64,000 nt of DNA from Isobaculum melis (GTDB lineage: Bacteria > Bacillota > Bacilli > Lactobacillales > Carnobacteriaceae), in NCBI RefSeq assembly GCF_900111355.1, contig NZ_FOHA01000009.1, forward strand, positions 1 to 64,000, written 5' to 3'. Below the pieces are notes generated by a model. That model was not told the DNA's origin. It was given only the letters and a program-made list of their open reading frames with translations, and searched no databases. This document shows positions 17,807 through 26,574 of the stretch, piece by piece. Within the stretch, counting starts at the first letter, position 1. Each line of letters starts with the position of its first letter. The position numbers and the translations under genes were made by a program.

Positions 17807-19996
17807 GTGCAAGCAGATGACCGTAAACAAATGGAACAAAATCATTTAAATCAGATGTATCAAAAATTAGTCACTTATCAAACAACTCTGGAGCAAACCC
17901 TTAGTAAGCTAAAAGCAGAGGATTTCCAAACAGAGAAAATCGCCTATCATGCTGGTGCAGAGGATGCTTTTGATAATTTATCTGAAATTCAGCAGCAAAA
18001 TAATGACTTACGTGCAAGGGATATGCGTCTCTCTCAATTAGAAGATAGCCTCCAAAAAACAACAGACTTACTTCATCATGCTTATTTTGGAAAAATTGAG
18101 ATGACAGAGCAGGATACAACTGAGGTGGAATCCATTTATATCGGAAATGCGACCTTTTTTGATGAGCAGCAAAATATCTTAATTTATGATTGGCGTGCGC
18201 CTATTTGTAGCTTATATTATGAAAAAGCTGTTGGTCAGGCTTTTTATCAAACACCAAATGGTCCTGTAGAAGCGACTTTACTATTAAAGCGCAATATCAA
18301 TGTGAAAGAGGACAAGGTGCTCTCTATTTATGATATTGATGAAGATTTGGAACAGTTAAAAGCTGTCTTAGATCATCAGCCGGCGCAATATATGCGTCCT
18401 ATTATCGCTACCATTCAAAAGGAACAAAATGAGATTATTCGTGATTTGAAGCATCCTTTTATTTTGGTACAGGGTTGTGCGGGTAGTGGTAAAACGGCCA
18501 TTATTTTACAGCGCATTGCTTTCTTACTTTATCAAAATAAAAATGCCTTAAAAAATGACGATATTCTATTGTTTTCACCCAATGATTTCTTTAGTCAGTA
18601 TATCTCACAGGTACTTCCTTCATTAGGGGAAAGTGAGTTGCAACAAATGACTTATCGTAAATTTGTTAGACAGCAACTGAAACGATATAAGATTACAAGA
18701 AATAGTGCCTTAGATATTCAGCAACAGCCAGCTGTATTAGCTAGTTTAGCGCCTTATGTTGAAGCCTTAACTGCTGATCAAATCATCTTTAAACCGATTT
18801 TAATTGGAGAGGCGACACTTTTCTCAAAAAATGATTTAAAAATGATTTTTGATACGACTTCTAAAGAGTTGACGATTTATCAAAGATTTATTCATTTTAA
18901 AGAGCTGCTATATAAAAAATCTGAGCATAAAATTCGAAAAATCATGCGCTCGCCTTTGATGGAAAGTGAAATTCAAATGTTGTCTCATCAAACATATAAG
19001 CAAATTGCCGGCCATAAAGAATTTAAGTCTTATAATGAAGAAAAAGAATTTCTAGCGCGCTTTTTAAAACGCAAAGAAATTAAGCAAGCCATGCAAGCAA
19101 TTGAACAAGCAGATTTTATTGATTTTGGGACACAATATCTCAATTATTTGGCGGAAAATTTCCCAGCTTGCTTAGCAGAAAAACAAGCACAATTTGCCGC
19201 ACAGTTGATTGCTGAAACAGATGCTACTTTTACACTCTATTTAAAAGTTTTAATGACAGGTATTGAGTTGCCTAAAAACTATCAACATATTTTTATTGAT
19301 GAGGTGCAAGACCTTTCTGTATCACAGATGTGTTTATTATTCGCCATTTTTAAACGCAGTAAATTTACCTTAGTTGGGGACAAAAACCAGGCAATTCATC
19401 AGCTTGAAAATCATATTTTCTTCCATCAGGAAATTTTACCTCAAGGGGAGAAATTTAAAGAATATCAGTTAAATATTAGTTATCGTTCAACAAAGCAGAT
19501 TACAAATTTCACAAAATACTTGTTGCAAAATCCTACAGCTGTTACCCCTTTTGAAAGAGAAGGTTCATTACCTAAGGTCCAGCAGTATCAAGCAGAGGAT
19601 TCATGGAAACAGGTATTACTAGCCACACTAACCAAGCAAATGGAAACCCATAGTTCCATTGCTTTGATTGCCAAAACAAAAGCTGAAGCTCAAGCTTTAT
19701 TTGATGCGTTAGCAACAACTTCTTTAAAAGATGAAATCGAGCAAGTGAAGAAAAAGCAAAAAATGTTTGAAAAACCGATTACAATTTTATCCATTATTCA
19801 AGCAAAAGGATTAGAGTTTGATGCTGTAGTAGTAGCAAACGCGTCTGAGGCTGATTATCACAATGAAAAGGATCGTCTCTTACTTTATACGGCTTGCTCT
19901 AGAGCTAGGCAGCAATTGACACTTTTCATCTGTGGAAAGGAAACGACTTTTTTACAACAGGTTCCTGAGCAGTATTTTCAATTGGTAGAAGAGTAA
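17807..19996 (+). CDS. helD: UvrD-like helicase HelD (RNA polymerase recycling motor)
   Basis: HelD is an ATPase related to UvrD/Rep that removes stalled RNA polymerase from DNA. The sequence has an N-terminal coiled-coil arm (residues 1-110), Walker A GCAGSGKTAIIL near 227, the DEVQDLS Walker B, and late motifs SYRSTKQI and IIQAKGLEFDAV. The GTG at 17807 follows GGGAG at eight bases and gives 729 residues, slightly under the B. subtilis HelD length. It stands alone with its own terminator. Confidence 0.85.
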   Translation: MQADDRKQMEQNHLNQMYQKLVTYQTTLEQTLSKLKAEDFQTEKIAYHAGAEDAFDNLSEIQQQNNDLRARDMRLSQLEDSLQKTTDLLHHAYFGKIEMTEQDTTEVESIYIGNATFFDEQQNILIYDWRAPICSLYYEKAVGQAFYQTPNGPVEATLLLKRNINVKEDKVLSIYDIDEDLEQLKAVLDHQPAQYMRPIIATIQKEQNEIIRDLKHPFILVQGCAGSGKTAIILQRIAFLLYQNKNALKNDDILLFSPNDFFSQYISQVLPSLGESELQQMTYRKFVRQQLKRYKITRNSALDIQQQPAVLASLAPYVEALTADQIIFKPILIGEATLFSKNDLKMIFDTTSKELTIYQRFIHFKELLYKKSEHKIRKIMRSPLMESEIQMLSHQTYKQIAGHKEFKSYNEEKEFLARFLKRKEIKQAMQAIEQADFIDFGTQYLNYLAENFPACLAEKQAQFAAQLIAETDATFTLYLKVLMTGIELPKNYQHIFIDEVQDLSVSQMCLLFAIFKRSKFTLVGDKNQAIHQLENHIFFHQEILPQGEKFKEYQLNISYRSTKQITNFTKYLLQNPTAVTPFEREGSLPKVQQYQAEDSWKQVLLATLTKQMETHSSIALIAKTKAEAQALFDALATTSLKDEIEQVKKKQKMFEKPITILSIIQAKGLEFDAVVVANASEADYHNEKDRLLLYTACSRARQQLTLFICGKETTFLQQVPEQYFQLVEE

Positions 19997-20031
19997 AAAA
20001 GGAGCACCCTCATCAAGGTGCTCCTTTTTTA
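19995..20031. terminator. Bidirectional terminator
   Basis: A perfect AAAAAAGGAGCACC/GGTGCTCCTTTTTT stem lies between helD and the convergent acetyltransferase gene. Confidence 0.92.
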
Positions 20032-20032
20032 T

Positions 20033-20533
20033 TTATTCCGCTTTTAATTTTTGATAAACCGTTAATTGCTTTTCTGATGCTGAGATCAGCTTGAAGCCTT
20101 GCTTCAATAGTAACTGTTGAGATGCTCTATTTTCTTGCTCAACTTCAGCAATTATTTCTTTTAGCTGTAACTGGTTAAACGCAATCTCAGATAAGGTTTT
20201 AAGCATTTCAGTACCAAACCCTTGGCGGAAACAGGTTTGAGCTAATTCATAGCCTATTTCTGTTGTGCCTGTTTCCCAATTGATTTCATTAAAACCACAG
20301 CTACCAATCATTTGCCCTTGATAAAAAACACCATATCGAACAGCTTCATTTCGTTGAAGGCTTGCTTCAAAAAAGGCAATCATTGCTTCGGCCTGAGTTA
20401 TTTCCTTAAAAGGTTCAATATTCATAAATTTTGTGACAAGAGGATCTGACCAGATTTGATAAGCTGCGACTGCATCCTTTTGTTGTAAAGCAGTAAAAGT
20501 TAAGCGGTCTGAATGTCTATTGTTAGGAATCAT
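20033..20533 (-). CDS. GNAT-family N-acetyltransferase (RimJ/RimL-like)
   Basis: The 166-residue protein fits the Acetyltransf_3 pattern: RLTFTALQQKDAVAAYQIW at the N-terminus, the GSCGFNEIN strand, and the acetyl-CoA-binding region IGYELAQTCFRQGFGTEML. Such enzymes acetylate protein N-termini or small amines; the substrate is unknown. Its ATG overlaps the end of the upstream mutS-like gene by 11 bases, with AAAGGAGC as ribosome binding site, so the two are translationally coupled. Confidence 0.88.
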   Translation of the reverse strand: MIPNNRHSDRLTFTALQQKDAVAAYQIWSDPLVTKFMNIEPFKEITQAEAMIAFFEASLQRNEAVRYGVFYQGQMIGSCGFNEINWETGTTEIGYELAQTCFRQGFGTEMLKTLSEIAFNQLQLKEIIAEVEQENRASQQLLLKQGFKLISASEKQLTVYQKLKAE

Positions 20534-22436
20534 GTGTTTGCTCCTTTTTCATTTCTTTAAAGATTTTCTTTAAGGCTTTTTTCGAGCCTCTTTCAATATC
20601 ATGCGTTAATTTTCTTTCTGTATAGCTGGTAAATAATGTCTCTAAGTCATAATCTATTGGATAGAGTGTTGTTGCTGGTAGCAAGCGCTTCAATCGTTTA
20701 GGAAGAATTTCATGCATCTCTCCATTACAGAAGACGGTAATGGTTTGCTTTAAAGGATGCTGCTCATAAACAAGTCCTTCTTCTTGGGCATCTAAAAGGA
20801 GCACCTTATCTCCTTTTTGATAATTGACTTGTTTTGTAGATGATTCCTCCCTCTGCTGTGGCTGACTTTTTTTGCTTGAAAAGTTTTTTTTCGTTAAATC
20901 ATAGTCTTTATTGGCAATATAAGCCTGCGCTTTTTCAATAACAGCTGGTTTTAAAGCCATTTTTTTAGCAATCCATAAAGCATTGCTATCTCCAGATTTG
21001 CCAATAATCAGCTGATAAAGTGGTGTCAGTGTTTCTTGATTAAAGGCCATCGCTGCATTCATAAAGTCTGGATGCTGTTCTGAATAGCGTTTAATCTCTC
21101 CATAATGGGTTGTGGCTACAATCAGACAGCCTTTTTGGTAAAATTCTTCTAGGATTGCAATGGCTAAGCCTGCCCCTTCGTTAGGCTCTGTTCCGCTCCC
21201 AATCTCATCAAAGAGAACAAGACTATTTTTGGTTGCTTTTTGCATCATTAAGGCAATATTTTGAATATGGGAGGAGAAGGTACTTAAAGCATTTTCTAAG
21301 CTTTGACTATCTCCAATATCAATTAAAATCTGGTCAAATAACGCGATTTCTGAACCTTGTGCTACAGGTAATTGGATACCATACATACTCATCATTGCGA
21401 GTAAGCCAACGGTTTTTAAGACAACTGTTTTTCCTCCTGCATTTGGGCCAGTAATAATCAGACCACGATAAGCTGTACCTATAGAAAAGTTAAGCGGTAC
21501 CGCTGCTTTTCCTAGTAATGGATGCTTGGCTTGAATGAGTTTGATGCGACCCTCACGATTTAATTTTGGTGTAACCCCTTGAATACTTCTGCTATATTTT
21601 GCCCTTGCAAAAATCATATCATATTCTGCAATGACTTCAATATTTAACTTTATTTGAGTTAAACACTCTAATAGCATCCCTGATAATGTTGCTAGAATCT
21701 GATAAATTTCAGTGCTTTCTTCCATTTGTAACAGGTAGCGTTCATCATTCAGCTTCGTCACACTTGTTGGTTCCATAAAAACGGTGGTTCCTTTTGTTGA
21801 GGTTTCAATGATTGTTCCTTCTATTTGATTTTTATAAGAGGCTTTAATTGGAATCGTAAAGCGCTGATTTTTTTGACTCACAAAAAATTCTTGAATTTTT
21901 GGTTGATTGGTCTTATTTTTTAGAAATTTATTTAATCGCTCTTCTATTTTCGTTTCATTTTCGTTAATGAGTCTGCGTACTTTCCCTAGATTACGACTGG
22001 CCTCTGATGCTACTTGTCCATTTTTAATGGCTTGATAAATAGCGTCTTCAATGTTGATAAACTCATTGATTGAGCGGGCATATAACGCAAGACTTGGTGC
22101 AATGTCCTCATGTTTTTCCATAAATCGTCTAATCATCCGGCCACTTCTAAGGAAATCAGCACATTCTACTAAATCCCCCGCCTCTAAAATCATCCCTTTT
22201 TCTAGTTGTGAAAATAGATGATCAATCGTCGTTAAACCCATAAATGGCATCGTTAATTTGGCTTCTAAAATAGTTCTCGCCTCTTTGGTTTCTTGGTAAC
22301 GATGTGAGACCACTTTGACATTGCTACTAGCGGTTAATCGATCAAAGCGATTTTTACCTAAGCTGCTTACACAATAGCTTTTTACGATTTCTTTGACTTC
22401 TTTTAATTGCATTTTTTCATTTACTTCAGTTATCAT
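20523..22436 (-). CDS. MutS2-like DNA-binding ATPase without Smr domain
   Basis: The protein has the MutS2 core (clamp and lever region through residue 330) and the MutS ATPase: Walker A GPNAGGKTVVL near 336, Walker B LVLFDEIGSGTEPNEG near 412 and ATTHYGEIK. A KOW-like stretch follows (YQKGDKVLLLD). At 637 residues it lacks the C-terminal Smr nuclease domain of canonical MutS2 (about 780 residues). It is therefore probably a paralogue; the true MutS2, which splits collided ribosomes or acts on recombination intermediates, would be elsewhere. The ATG follows GGGAGC. It is preceded by the 6S-like RNA gene. Confidence 0.82.
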   Translation of the reverse strand: MITEVNEKMQLKEVKEIVKSYCVSSLGKNRFDRLTASSNVKVVSHRYQETKEARTILEAKLTMPFMGLTTIDHLFSQLEKGMILEAGDLVECADFLRSGRMIRRFMEKHEDIAPSLALYARSINEFINIEDAIYQAIKNGQVASEASRNLGKVRRLINENETKIEERLNKFLKNKTNQPKIQEFFVSQKNQRFTIPIKASYKNQIEGTIIETSTKGTTVFMEPTSVTKLNDERYLLQMEESTEIYQILATLSGMLLECLTQIKLNIEVIAEYDMIFARAKYSRSIQGVTPKLNREGRIKLIQAKHPLLGKAAVPLNFSIGTAYRGLIITGPNAGGKTVVLKTVGLLAMMSMYGIQLPVAQGSEIALFDQILIDIGDSQSLENALSTFSSHIQNIALMMQKATKNSLVLFDEIGSGTEPNEGAGLAIAILEEFYQKGCLIVATTHYGEIKRYSEQHPDFMNAAMAFNQETLTPLYQLIIGKSGDSNALWIAKKMALKPAVIEKAQAYIANKDYDLTKKNFSSKKSQPQQREESSTKQVNYQKGDKVLLLDAQEEGLVYEQHPLKQTITVFCNGEMHEILPKRLKRLLPATTLYPIDYDLETLFTSYTERKLTHDIERGSKKALKKIFKEMKKEQTHDS

Positions 22437-22507
22437 TTTTTTTGCTCCCTGTTTTTTTAATTGACAGAAAACCCAACATCCATTAGCGTAATGGACAAAA
22501 GAATATT

Positions 22508-22747
22508 AAAAAAAGCTGCAGGAATACTCCTACAGCTTAAACAGTCACTTTTTCAAAATTGAATAATAGCTACTTATCTACATAGCTATCTTGGAAGTGT
22601 TTTGTCATGTCGGAATTTTCATAGGTACACGAAATAAACTACCCTAAAGGTATCCTTATTTCACTGTATTTAGTTGCCTATTAAACGCCGATTTCACTCA
22701 CAAAATGCACCCCTATTGTTAAGTCGTCCATATAGAACGCTAATTCA
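22508..22747 (-). ncRNA. ssrS: Structured small RNA, probable 6S RNA
   Basis: A consensus promoter sits upstream and a perfect terminator (stem 22528-22537 with 22514-22523, seven T) ends the transcript, giving about 240 nt with no open frame. The RNA folds as one long rod. TGAAT/ATTCA and AGC/GCT close the base. A large bubble follows, whose 3' side can form a small ATAGCTA/TAGCTAT hairpin. Then come the GGGGTG and TTTTGT/ACAAAA and TCGG/CCGA helices, and an apical arm ATAGG/CCTAT, GAAATAA/TTATTTC, TACC/GGTA. A closing stem, open bubble and long apical arm is the 6S RNA plan, mimicking an open promoter. The assignment rests on manual folding only. Confidence 0.6.
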
Positions 22748-22752
22748 CTATT

Positions 22753-22781
22753 AGATTAACGAATTTTATTTGATTTGTCAA
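22753..22781 (-). promoter_or_regulatory. Promoter of the 6S-like RNA
   Basis: On the minus strand TTGACA (22781-22776) and TAATCT (22758-22753) are spaced by 17 bp. This is a near-consensus housekeeping promoter, placing the start near 22746. Confidence 0.8.
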
Positions 22782-22797
22782 TAAAGTGGCTTTTTTA

Positions 22798-23367
22798 TCA
22801 CTTTTCAGATAAGTTTGCTAGAAATTTCTGACGTTTTATTTGTGTGATTCCTTTTACATTTCCAACATGTAGCCATTTCATTTTTTTGATGCCCATATCT
22901 TTAAGTGTCCCTTTCATTAGGATATTTTTGACATAATTTCCTTTAAAATAGCGTAAATACCATTTTGGAGAAGTTGCAGTTGTGATAATAGTGGCTTTTT
23001 TTATTTGAGTCAGTTGACCAACTAAACCTAATTTTCCTTCTTCATATGAAAAATGATTGAGCATGACTTTATCAAAAAAACCTTTTAATATGGCTGGTAT
23101 TTCATACCACCAAATAGGGAATAAAATAATTAACTCTGTTGTTTCAGTTAGTATCTGTTGGTATTTTTGAACCAATGGATCTTTCCCTTCTCCTTTTGCA
23201 TAGACTGCTAATTCATGTTTTGCTAGGACTGGATTAAACTCATCCTCATATAAATCAATGACAGTATAGTCTTTCCCTTGCTTTGTTAAGTCTATTTTTA
23301 TCTTATCTAAAATCGCGTGATTGTAACTTCCTTCCCACGGATGTGCATAAATAATAGTTGTTTGCAC
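22798..23367 (-). CDS. NAD(P)H-dependent oxidoreductase, flavodoxin-fold (quinone reductase-like)
   Basis: The 189-residue protein belongs to the NAD(P)H dehydrogenase (quinone)/KefF-like family: IIYAHPWEGSYNHAIL at the start and the LIILFPIWWYEIPAILKGFFDKV flavin-proximal motif. It probably reduces quinones or other electrophiles using FMN. It starts with GTG six bases after the MerR gene on the same strand, with AAGGAGAATG as ribosome binding site inside the MerR end. The pair is therefore one operon driven by the MerR-type promoter at 23836. Confidence 0.87.
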   Translation of the reverse strand: MQTTIIYAHPWEGSYNHAILDKIKIDLTKQGKDYTVIDLYEDEFNPVLAKHELAVYAKGEGKDPLVQKYQQILTETTELIILFPIWWYEIPAILKGFFDKVMLNHFSYEEGKLGLVGQLTQIKKATIITTATSPKWYLRYFKGNYVKNILMKGTLKDMGIKKMKWLHVGNVKGITQIKRQKFLANLSEK

Positions 23368-23373
23368 GATTTT

Positions 23374-23802
23374 TCATTCTCCTTTTTGGCTGATTTCTGT
23401 ATAAATGGTTGCAATTTTTTGGTTTATTTTTGGACGCTGTTGTTCATCATTCGTGGCCATAAGCTGCGGTTTCATAGAAGTCATTAAATCTAAAACTAGT
23501 GTTAACTGTTTGATTTTCTCATGGATTGCTTTTTCTTTATGTCCAAGTAGTCCATCCATTTCAGCAATACAAGCTGCTTCAAGTGGTGTTTCGTCTAATT
23601 GTAGTAATCGTTTGATTTCTTCAATAGTGAAGCCAATATATTTCATGACTTTGATATATTTTATTTTTAAAACATCTGCTTCAGTAAAATAGCGGTAATG
23701 ATTTTCTCCTCTTTGTGGTACCAACAAGCCTACACGTTCATAATAACGAATGGTGGAGACAGGGAGTGCTACTTTTTGCGCTAGCTTTTTAATTGTATAC
23801 AT
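23374..23802 (-). CDS. MerR-family regulator, autoregulated
   Basis: The 142-residue protein starts YTIKKLAQKVALPVSTIRYYERVGLL, a MerR winged helix. A long dimerisation coiled coil (about residues 75-115) and a short tail follow. The ATG at 23802 has GAAAGGAAAT upstream; an extended frame to 23850 crosses the promoter and is not translated. It is the first gene of an operon with a quinone-reductase-like enzyme and probably senses an electrophile or redox change. Confidence 0.9.
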   Translation of the reverse strand: MYTIKKLAQKVALPVSTIRYYERVGLLVPQRGENHYRYFTEADVLKIKYIKVMKYIGFTIEEIKRLLQLDETPLEAACIAEMDGLLGHKEKAIHEKIKQLTLVLDLMTSMKPQLMATNDEQQRPKINQKIATIYTEISQKGE

Positions 23803-23835
23803 TTTAGTTATTTCCTTTCTCTCGTCGACAAACAA

Positions 23836-23866
23836 AGTATAACATTGCACTTGAGTGTAAGGTCAA
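23836..23866 (-). promoter_or_regulatory. MerR-type promoter with 19-bp spacer
   Basis: On the minus strand TTGACC (23866-23861) and TATACT (23841-23836) are separated by exactly 19 bp. The spacer carries an imperfect dyad TTACACT-CA-AGTGCAA. This predicts autoregulation of the MerR-oxidoreductase operon. Confidence 0.87.
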
Positions 23867-23989
23867 GGCAATTAAAAAGATACATTTACTTTTCTTGTTT
23901 ATTTTCAGAACATTTCAATATCTTTCATTCTCAAAAAATATTATACTGTATCTATCAAAATAAGATAAAAGAAATGAGGAATTGCTACT

Positions 23990-25204
23990 ATGACACAAGA
24001 TTTTTGGCTAAAAAATGTCCGCACTGAAATTGGCTTCCATCAAAATGAAGCCTATGTTGACAGAACGGATACAAAAATGATTCATTTGCATATTAAGGAT
24101 GGCGTTTTTTCTGAAATGATTGAAGATGCTACTCTCATTCCAAAAAATAGTCAACAAATAGATGGTGGGGGGCAACTTTTAACGCCTGCTCTTGTTGAAA
24201 AGCATTGTCACTTAGATAAAAGTAAATTGGGTGTTCCTTGGGAACCTATCATGCCTGCTAAAAATATTGTTGAACGTTTTGAGTCTGAAATTGTTGCATT
24301 AAATCAACTCGCTTTACCATTAAAGCAACGTGCAAAGAATTTATTAAATTTGGAAGTACAACATGGTGTGACCTTTTTCCGCTCGCATATTGATATTCAC
24401 CCTAAGGTCGGGCTCTCTTATTTAGAACAAGTAATGGATACATTAAATGATTATGATAAAAAGATTGGCTATGAACTTGTCGCCTTTCCACAACATGGTT
24501 TATTACGCACACACAGTCAACAACTGATGAAGGATGCTTTACGGAATGGTGCAACCTTTGTCGGCGGTGTTGATCCAGCAACTGTAGATGATGATTTAGA
24601 AGGTTCTTTAATGACCACTTTTGATCTTGCGACCGAGTTTAATGCACCGATTGATATTCATCTGCATAACCGGGATGATGCAGGTAGAGAAACCATTCGT
24701 CGGATCATTCAGCTAACTGAAGCAAGTCAATTAGAAGGCAAGGTTTTTATGAGTCATGCTTTTGGTTTAAATGATTTTCAAGGCGAAGAACGCCAAGAGG
24801 TATTTACTGCTTTAGCACGTCAAAATATCGGGATTGTTTCAAGTGTGCCTCTTACACCAAATACGATGCCACCATTAATGGAACTGAAAAGTTATGGGGT
24901 CAAGGTGCATTTAGGCTGTGACAATATTTATGATTCTTGGTCGCCTTATGGTACAGGTAATCTTTCAGATAAGTTGGCTAGATTTGGTGAAATGAGTGGG
25001 CTTACTTCTCAAACTCAATTAACACAGGCTTTAGGACTTGTTACGAATCACCAAACAGCTCTTGATGAACAAGGGAATATTAGCTGGCCTAAAGTTGGCG
25101 ATGATGCTACTTTCTTATTAACAACTGCTAGCTGTTCTGCCGAATTTGTAGCGAGACAGATACCTGTCACCTTGTCTTATCATAAAGGGAATCAGATTTT
25201 ATAA
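23990..25204 (+). CDS. Amidohydrolase (cytosine-deaminase-like)
   Basis: The 404-residue protein fits the metal-dependent amidohydrolase superfamily, closest in pattern to cytosine deaminase. It has the metal motif KHCHLDKS (equivalent to HxHxD) near residue 72, SHIDIHPKV, DIHLHNRDD, MSHAFGLN and LGCDNIYDSWSPYG, which holds the catalytic Asp. It probably deaminates or hydrolyses a heterocycle; cytosine itself is not assured. AATGAGG precedes the ATG. It is a single gene ending in a strong terminator. Confidence 0.83.
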   Translation: MTQDFWLKNVRTEIGFHQNEAYVDRTDTKMIHLHIKDGVFSEMIEDATLIPKNSQQIDGGGQLLTPALVEKHCHLDKSKLGVPWEPIMPAKNIVERFESEIVALNQLALPLKQRAKNLLNLEVQHGVTFFRSHIDIHPKVGLSYLEQVMDTLNDYDKKIGYELVAFPQHGLLRTHSQQLMKDALRNGATFVGGVDPATVDDDLEGSLMTTFDLATEFNAPIDIHLHNRDDAGRETIRRIIQLTEASQLEGKVFMSHAFGLNDFQGEERQEVFTALARQNIGIVSSVPLTPNTMPPLMELKSYGVKVHLGCDNIYDSWSPYGTGNLSDKLARFGEMSGLTSQTQLTQALGLVTNHQTALDEQGNISWPKVGDDATFLLTTASCSAEFVARQIPVTLSYHKGNQIL

Positions 25205-25221
25205 TATTTCCCAGGAAATGA

Positions 25222-25260
25222 CAAAAGGGATAACAATGTGGATTGTTATCCCTTTATTTT
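25222..25260. terminator. Bidirectional terminator
   Basis: The AAAAGGGATAACAAT/ATTGTTATCCCTTT stem lies between the amidohydrolase gene and the convergent EVE-domain gene. Confidence 0.9.
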
Positions 25261-25263
25261 TTA

Positions 25264-25683
25264 TTAATTCATCATTTCACGATGAATTAATAAAAAATCT
25301 TCTTGCGGAATCTCAAAATGACCAAATCTAAACTGATAGCCATATTTACTTTTATCAGTGATAAAGCTTAGCTCCTCTAACACTTCCTTGATTGGTAGAA
25401 AGGAAGTATTGGGTAAAAAGACCATGTTTCTTCTAAATGGAATAAAATCTGGCGTCATTTGAAATGGATAAACCTCTTCGTCAACCACTTCTCCAATTGC
25501 TGTAAAAGCACGTAAAGGCTCTTTACCAGAAAAAGCAACTTTAGGGCTATAATAAACCATCCAGTCTCCTTTTTTCATCCGTTTTAAAGGTATTGATTTC
25601 CCATGACAAACCTGACAGAAATTTCCATCCATTCCTTTTTGAATATGATCATATGAAGCAACTCCAACCCAATATTTTGTCAT
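25264..25683 (-). CDS. EVE-domain protein (UPF0310 family)
   Basis: The 139-residue protein is an EVE/PUA-like domain over its whole length: YWVGVASYDHIQKGM at the start, KGDWMVYYSP in the middle and RFGHFEIPQEDF near the end. EVE domains bind modified bases in nucleic acids and often occur near defence or stress genes. Its ATG overlaps the stop of the MarR gene by one base (TAATG), so it is translationally coupled as the third gene of the SRPBCC-MarR-EVE operon. Confidence 0.87.
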   Translation of the reverse strand: MTKYWVGVASYDHIQKGMDGNFCQVCHGKSIPLKRMKKGDWMVYYSPKVAFSGKEPLRAFTAIGEVVDEEVYPFQMTPDFIPFRRNMVFLPNTSFLPIKEVLEELSFITDKSKYGYQFRFGHFEIPQEDFLLIHREMMN

Positions 25684-26144
25684 TATTTTTCACCAAATGA
25701 ATAGGCCGCTAGCTGTCTTAAATTGGTTTTAAAGCTTTCTTGTTCTGCCTCTAAACAAGCAAAATAGTGTGCATCAATTGTTTCAACTATTGGTAAAGCT
25801 TTTGTTAACATATGATGACCTTCAGTTGTTAATTCAATCGCTTTTGCCCTCGTATCCGTCGCATGTGTTCTACGGATAATCCACCCTTTTTTATCTAATA
25901 AAGTTAAAATTTGTGAAGTTGTCATAACATCCATCTCAGCTAAAGTTGCAATCATCACTTGTGTGACTTCTTCATCATGCTGACTTAGATAGCCTAAAGA
26001 AGCCATCACAACAAATTGTGGATGCGTTAAATCAATTTTTTTCAACTGTTTCTTGATTTCCGTATGCCAATTATTGTAGGCTTTGATAAATAATAACCCT
26101 GGTGATTCTGTTGCATTTAACTGATTTTTTGATGGAAAATTCAT
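25683..26144 (-). CDS. MarR-family transcriptional regulator
   Basis: The 153-residue protein has the MarR winged helix: LTHPQFVVMASLGYLSQ leads into MDVMTTSQILTLLDKKGWI and the wing with DTRAKAIELT. It is encoded between an SRPBCC protein (four-base ATGA overlap) and an EVE protein (one-base overlap). A perfect 12-bp palindrome at the predicted start of transcription of the operon is a likely autoregulatory operator. Confidence 0.88.
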   Translation of the reverse strand: MNFPSKNQLNATESPGLLFIKAYNNWHTEIKKQLKKIDLTHPQFVVMASLGYLSQHDEEVTQVMIATLAEMDVMTTSQILTLLDKKGWIIRRTHATDTRAKAIELTTEGHHMLTKALPIVETIDAHYFACLEAEQESFKTNLRQLAAYSFGEK

Positions 26145-26557
26145 GCAATCCCAACCTTTTCTTTTAATAAATAAACAGCATGAGGCACATCTGAAAAGAT
26201 CTGACTCAAGACATCAATCGTTTTTGTATTTTCTGGCGCATTAAATAATCTAACAGTATGCTGAATAAAAAGCTTTCCTTCTTCTTCTAACATTTCGTGT
26301 CCAAAAGTGATACTTCCTAATCCAGGAATATCTGTTTGATTCCAAAATTCTTGATAAGGAATAACAGAAGTTAGTCTGAAAGCCATTTCTGGCTGTCCCA
26401 CAAGTTTCATTTTACCATAAGTTCCTGTTTCAAATGCACCATCAATTGAAATATTTTCTAAATTTTCTTCCCAAAAAAACCACTTTTCTACCTCACTGTA
26501 ATATGACCAAAGTGTTTCCTTCGTGCCTGCTACTTCCATTTTAAAACGACATTCCAT
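26141..26557 (-). CDS. SRPBCC-family protein (polyketide-cyclase/START-like)
   Basis: The 138-residue protein has the START/Bet v1-like pattern: ECRFKMEVAGTKETLWSYYSEVEKWFFWEENL, then GTYGKMKLVGQPEMAFRLT. These proteins form a hydrophobic ligand cavity; enzymatic activity is not implied. The ATG at 26557 is best placed relative to AAAGGGTGA. It is the first gene of the operon with MarR and EVE proteins, divergent from a WYL regulator. Confidence 0.8.
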   Translation of the reverse strand: MECRFKMEVAGTKETLWSYYSEVEKWFFWEENLENISIDGAFETGTYGKMKLVGQPEMAFRLTSVIPYQEFWNQTDIPGLGSITFGHEMLEEEGKLFIQHTVRLFNAPENTKTIDVLSQIFSDVPHAVYLLKEKVGIA

Positions 26558-26574
26558 TTTCATCACCCTTTTCG

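Noticed and set aside
22437-22507. TCCATTA/TAATGGA hairpin as a mutS-specific riboswitch
   Set aside because: It is a small isolated stem between the RNA terminator and the mutS-like start, without a recognisable aptamer.
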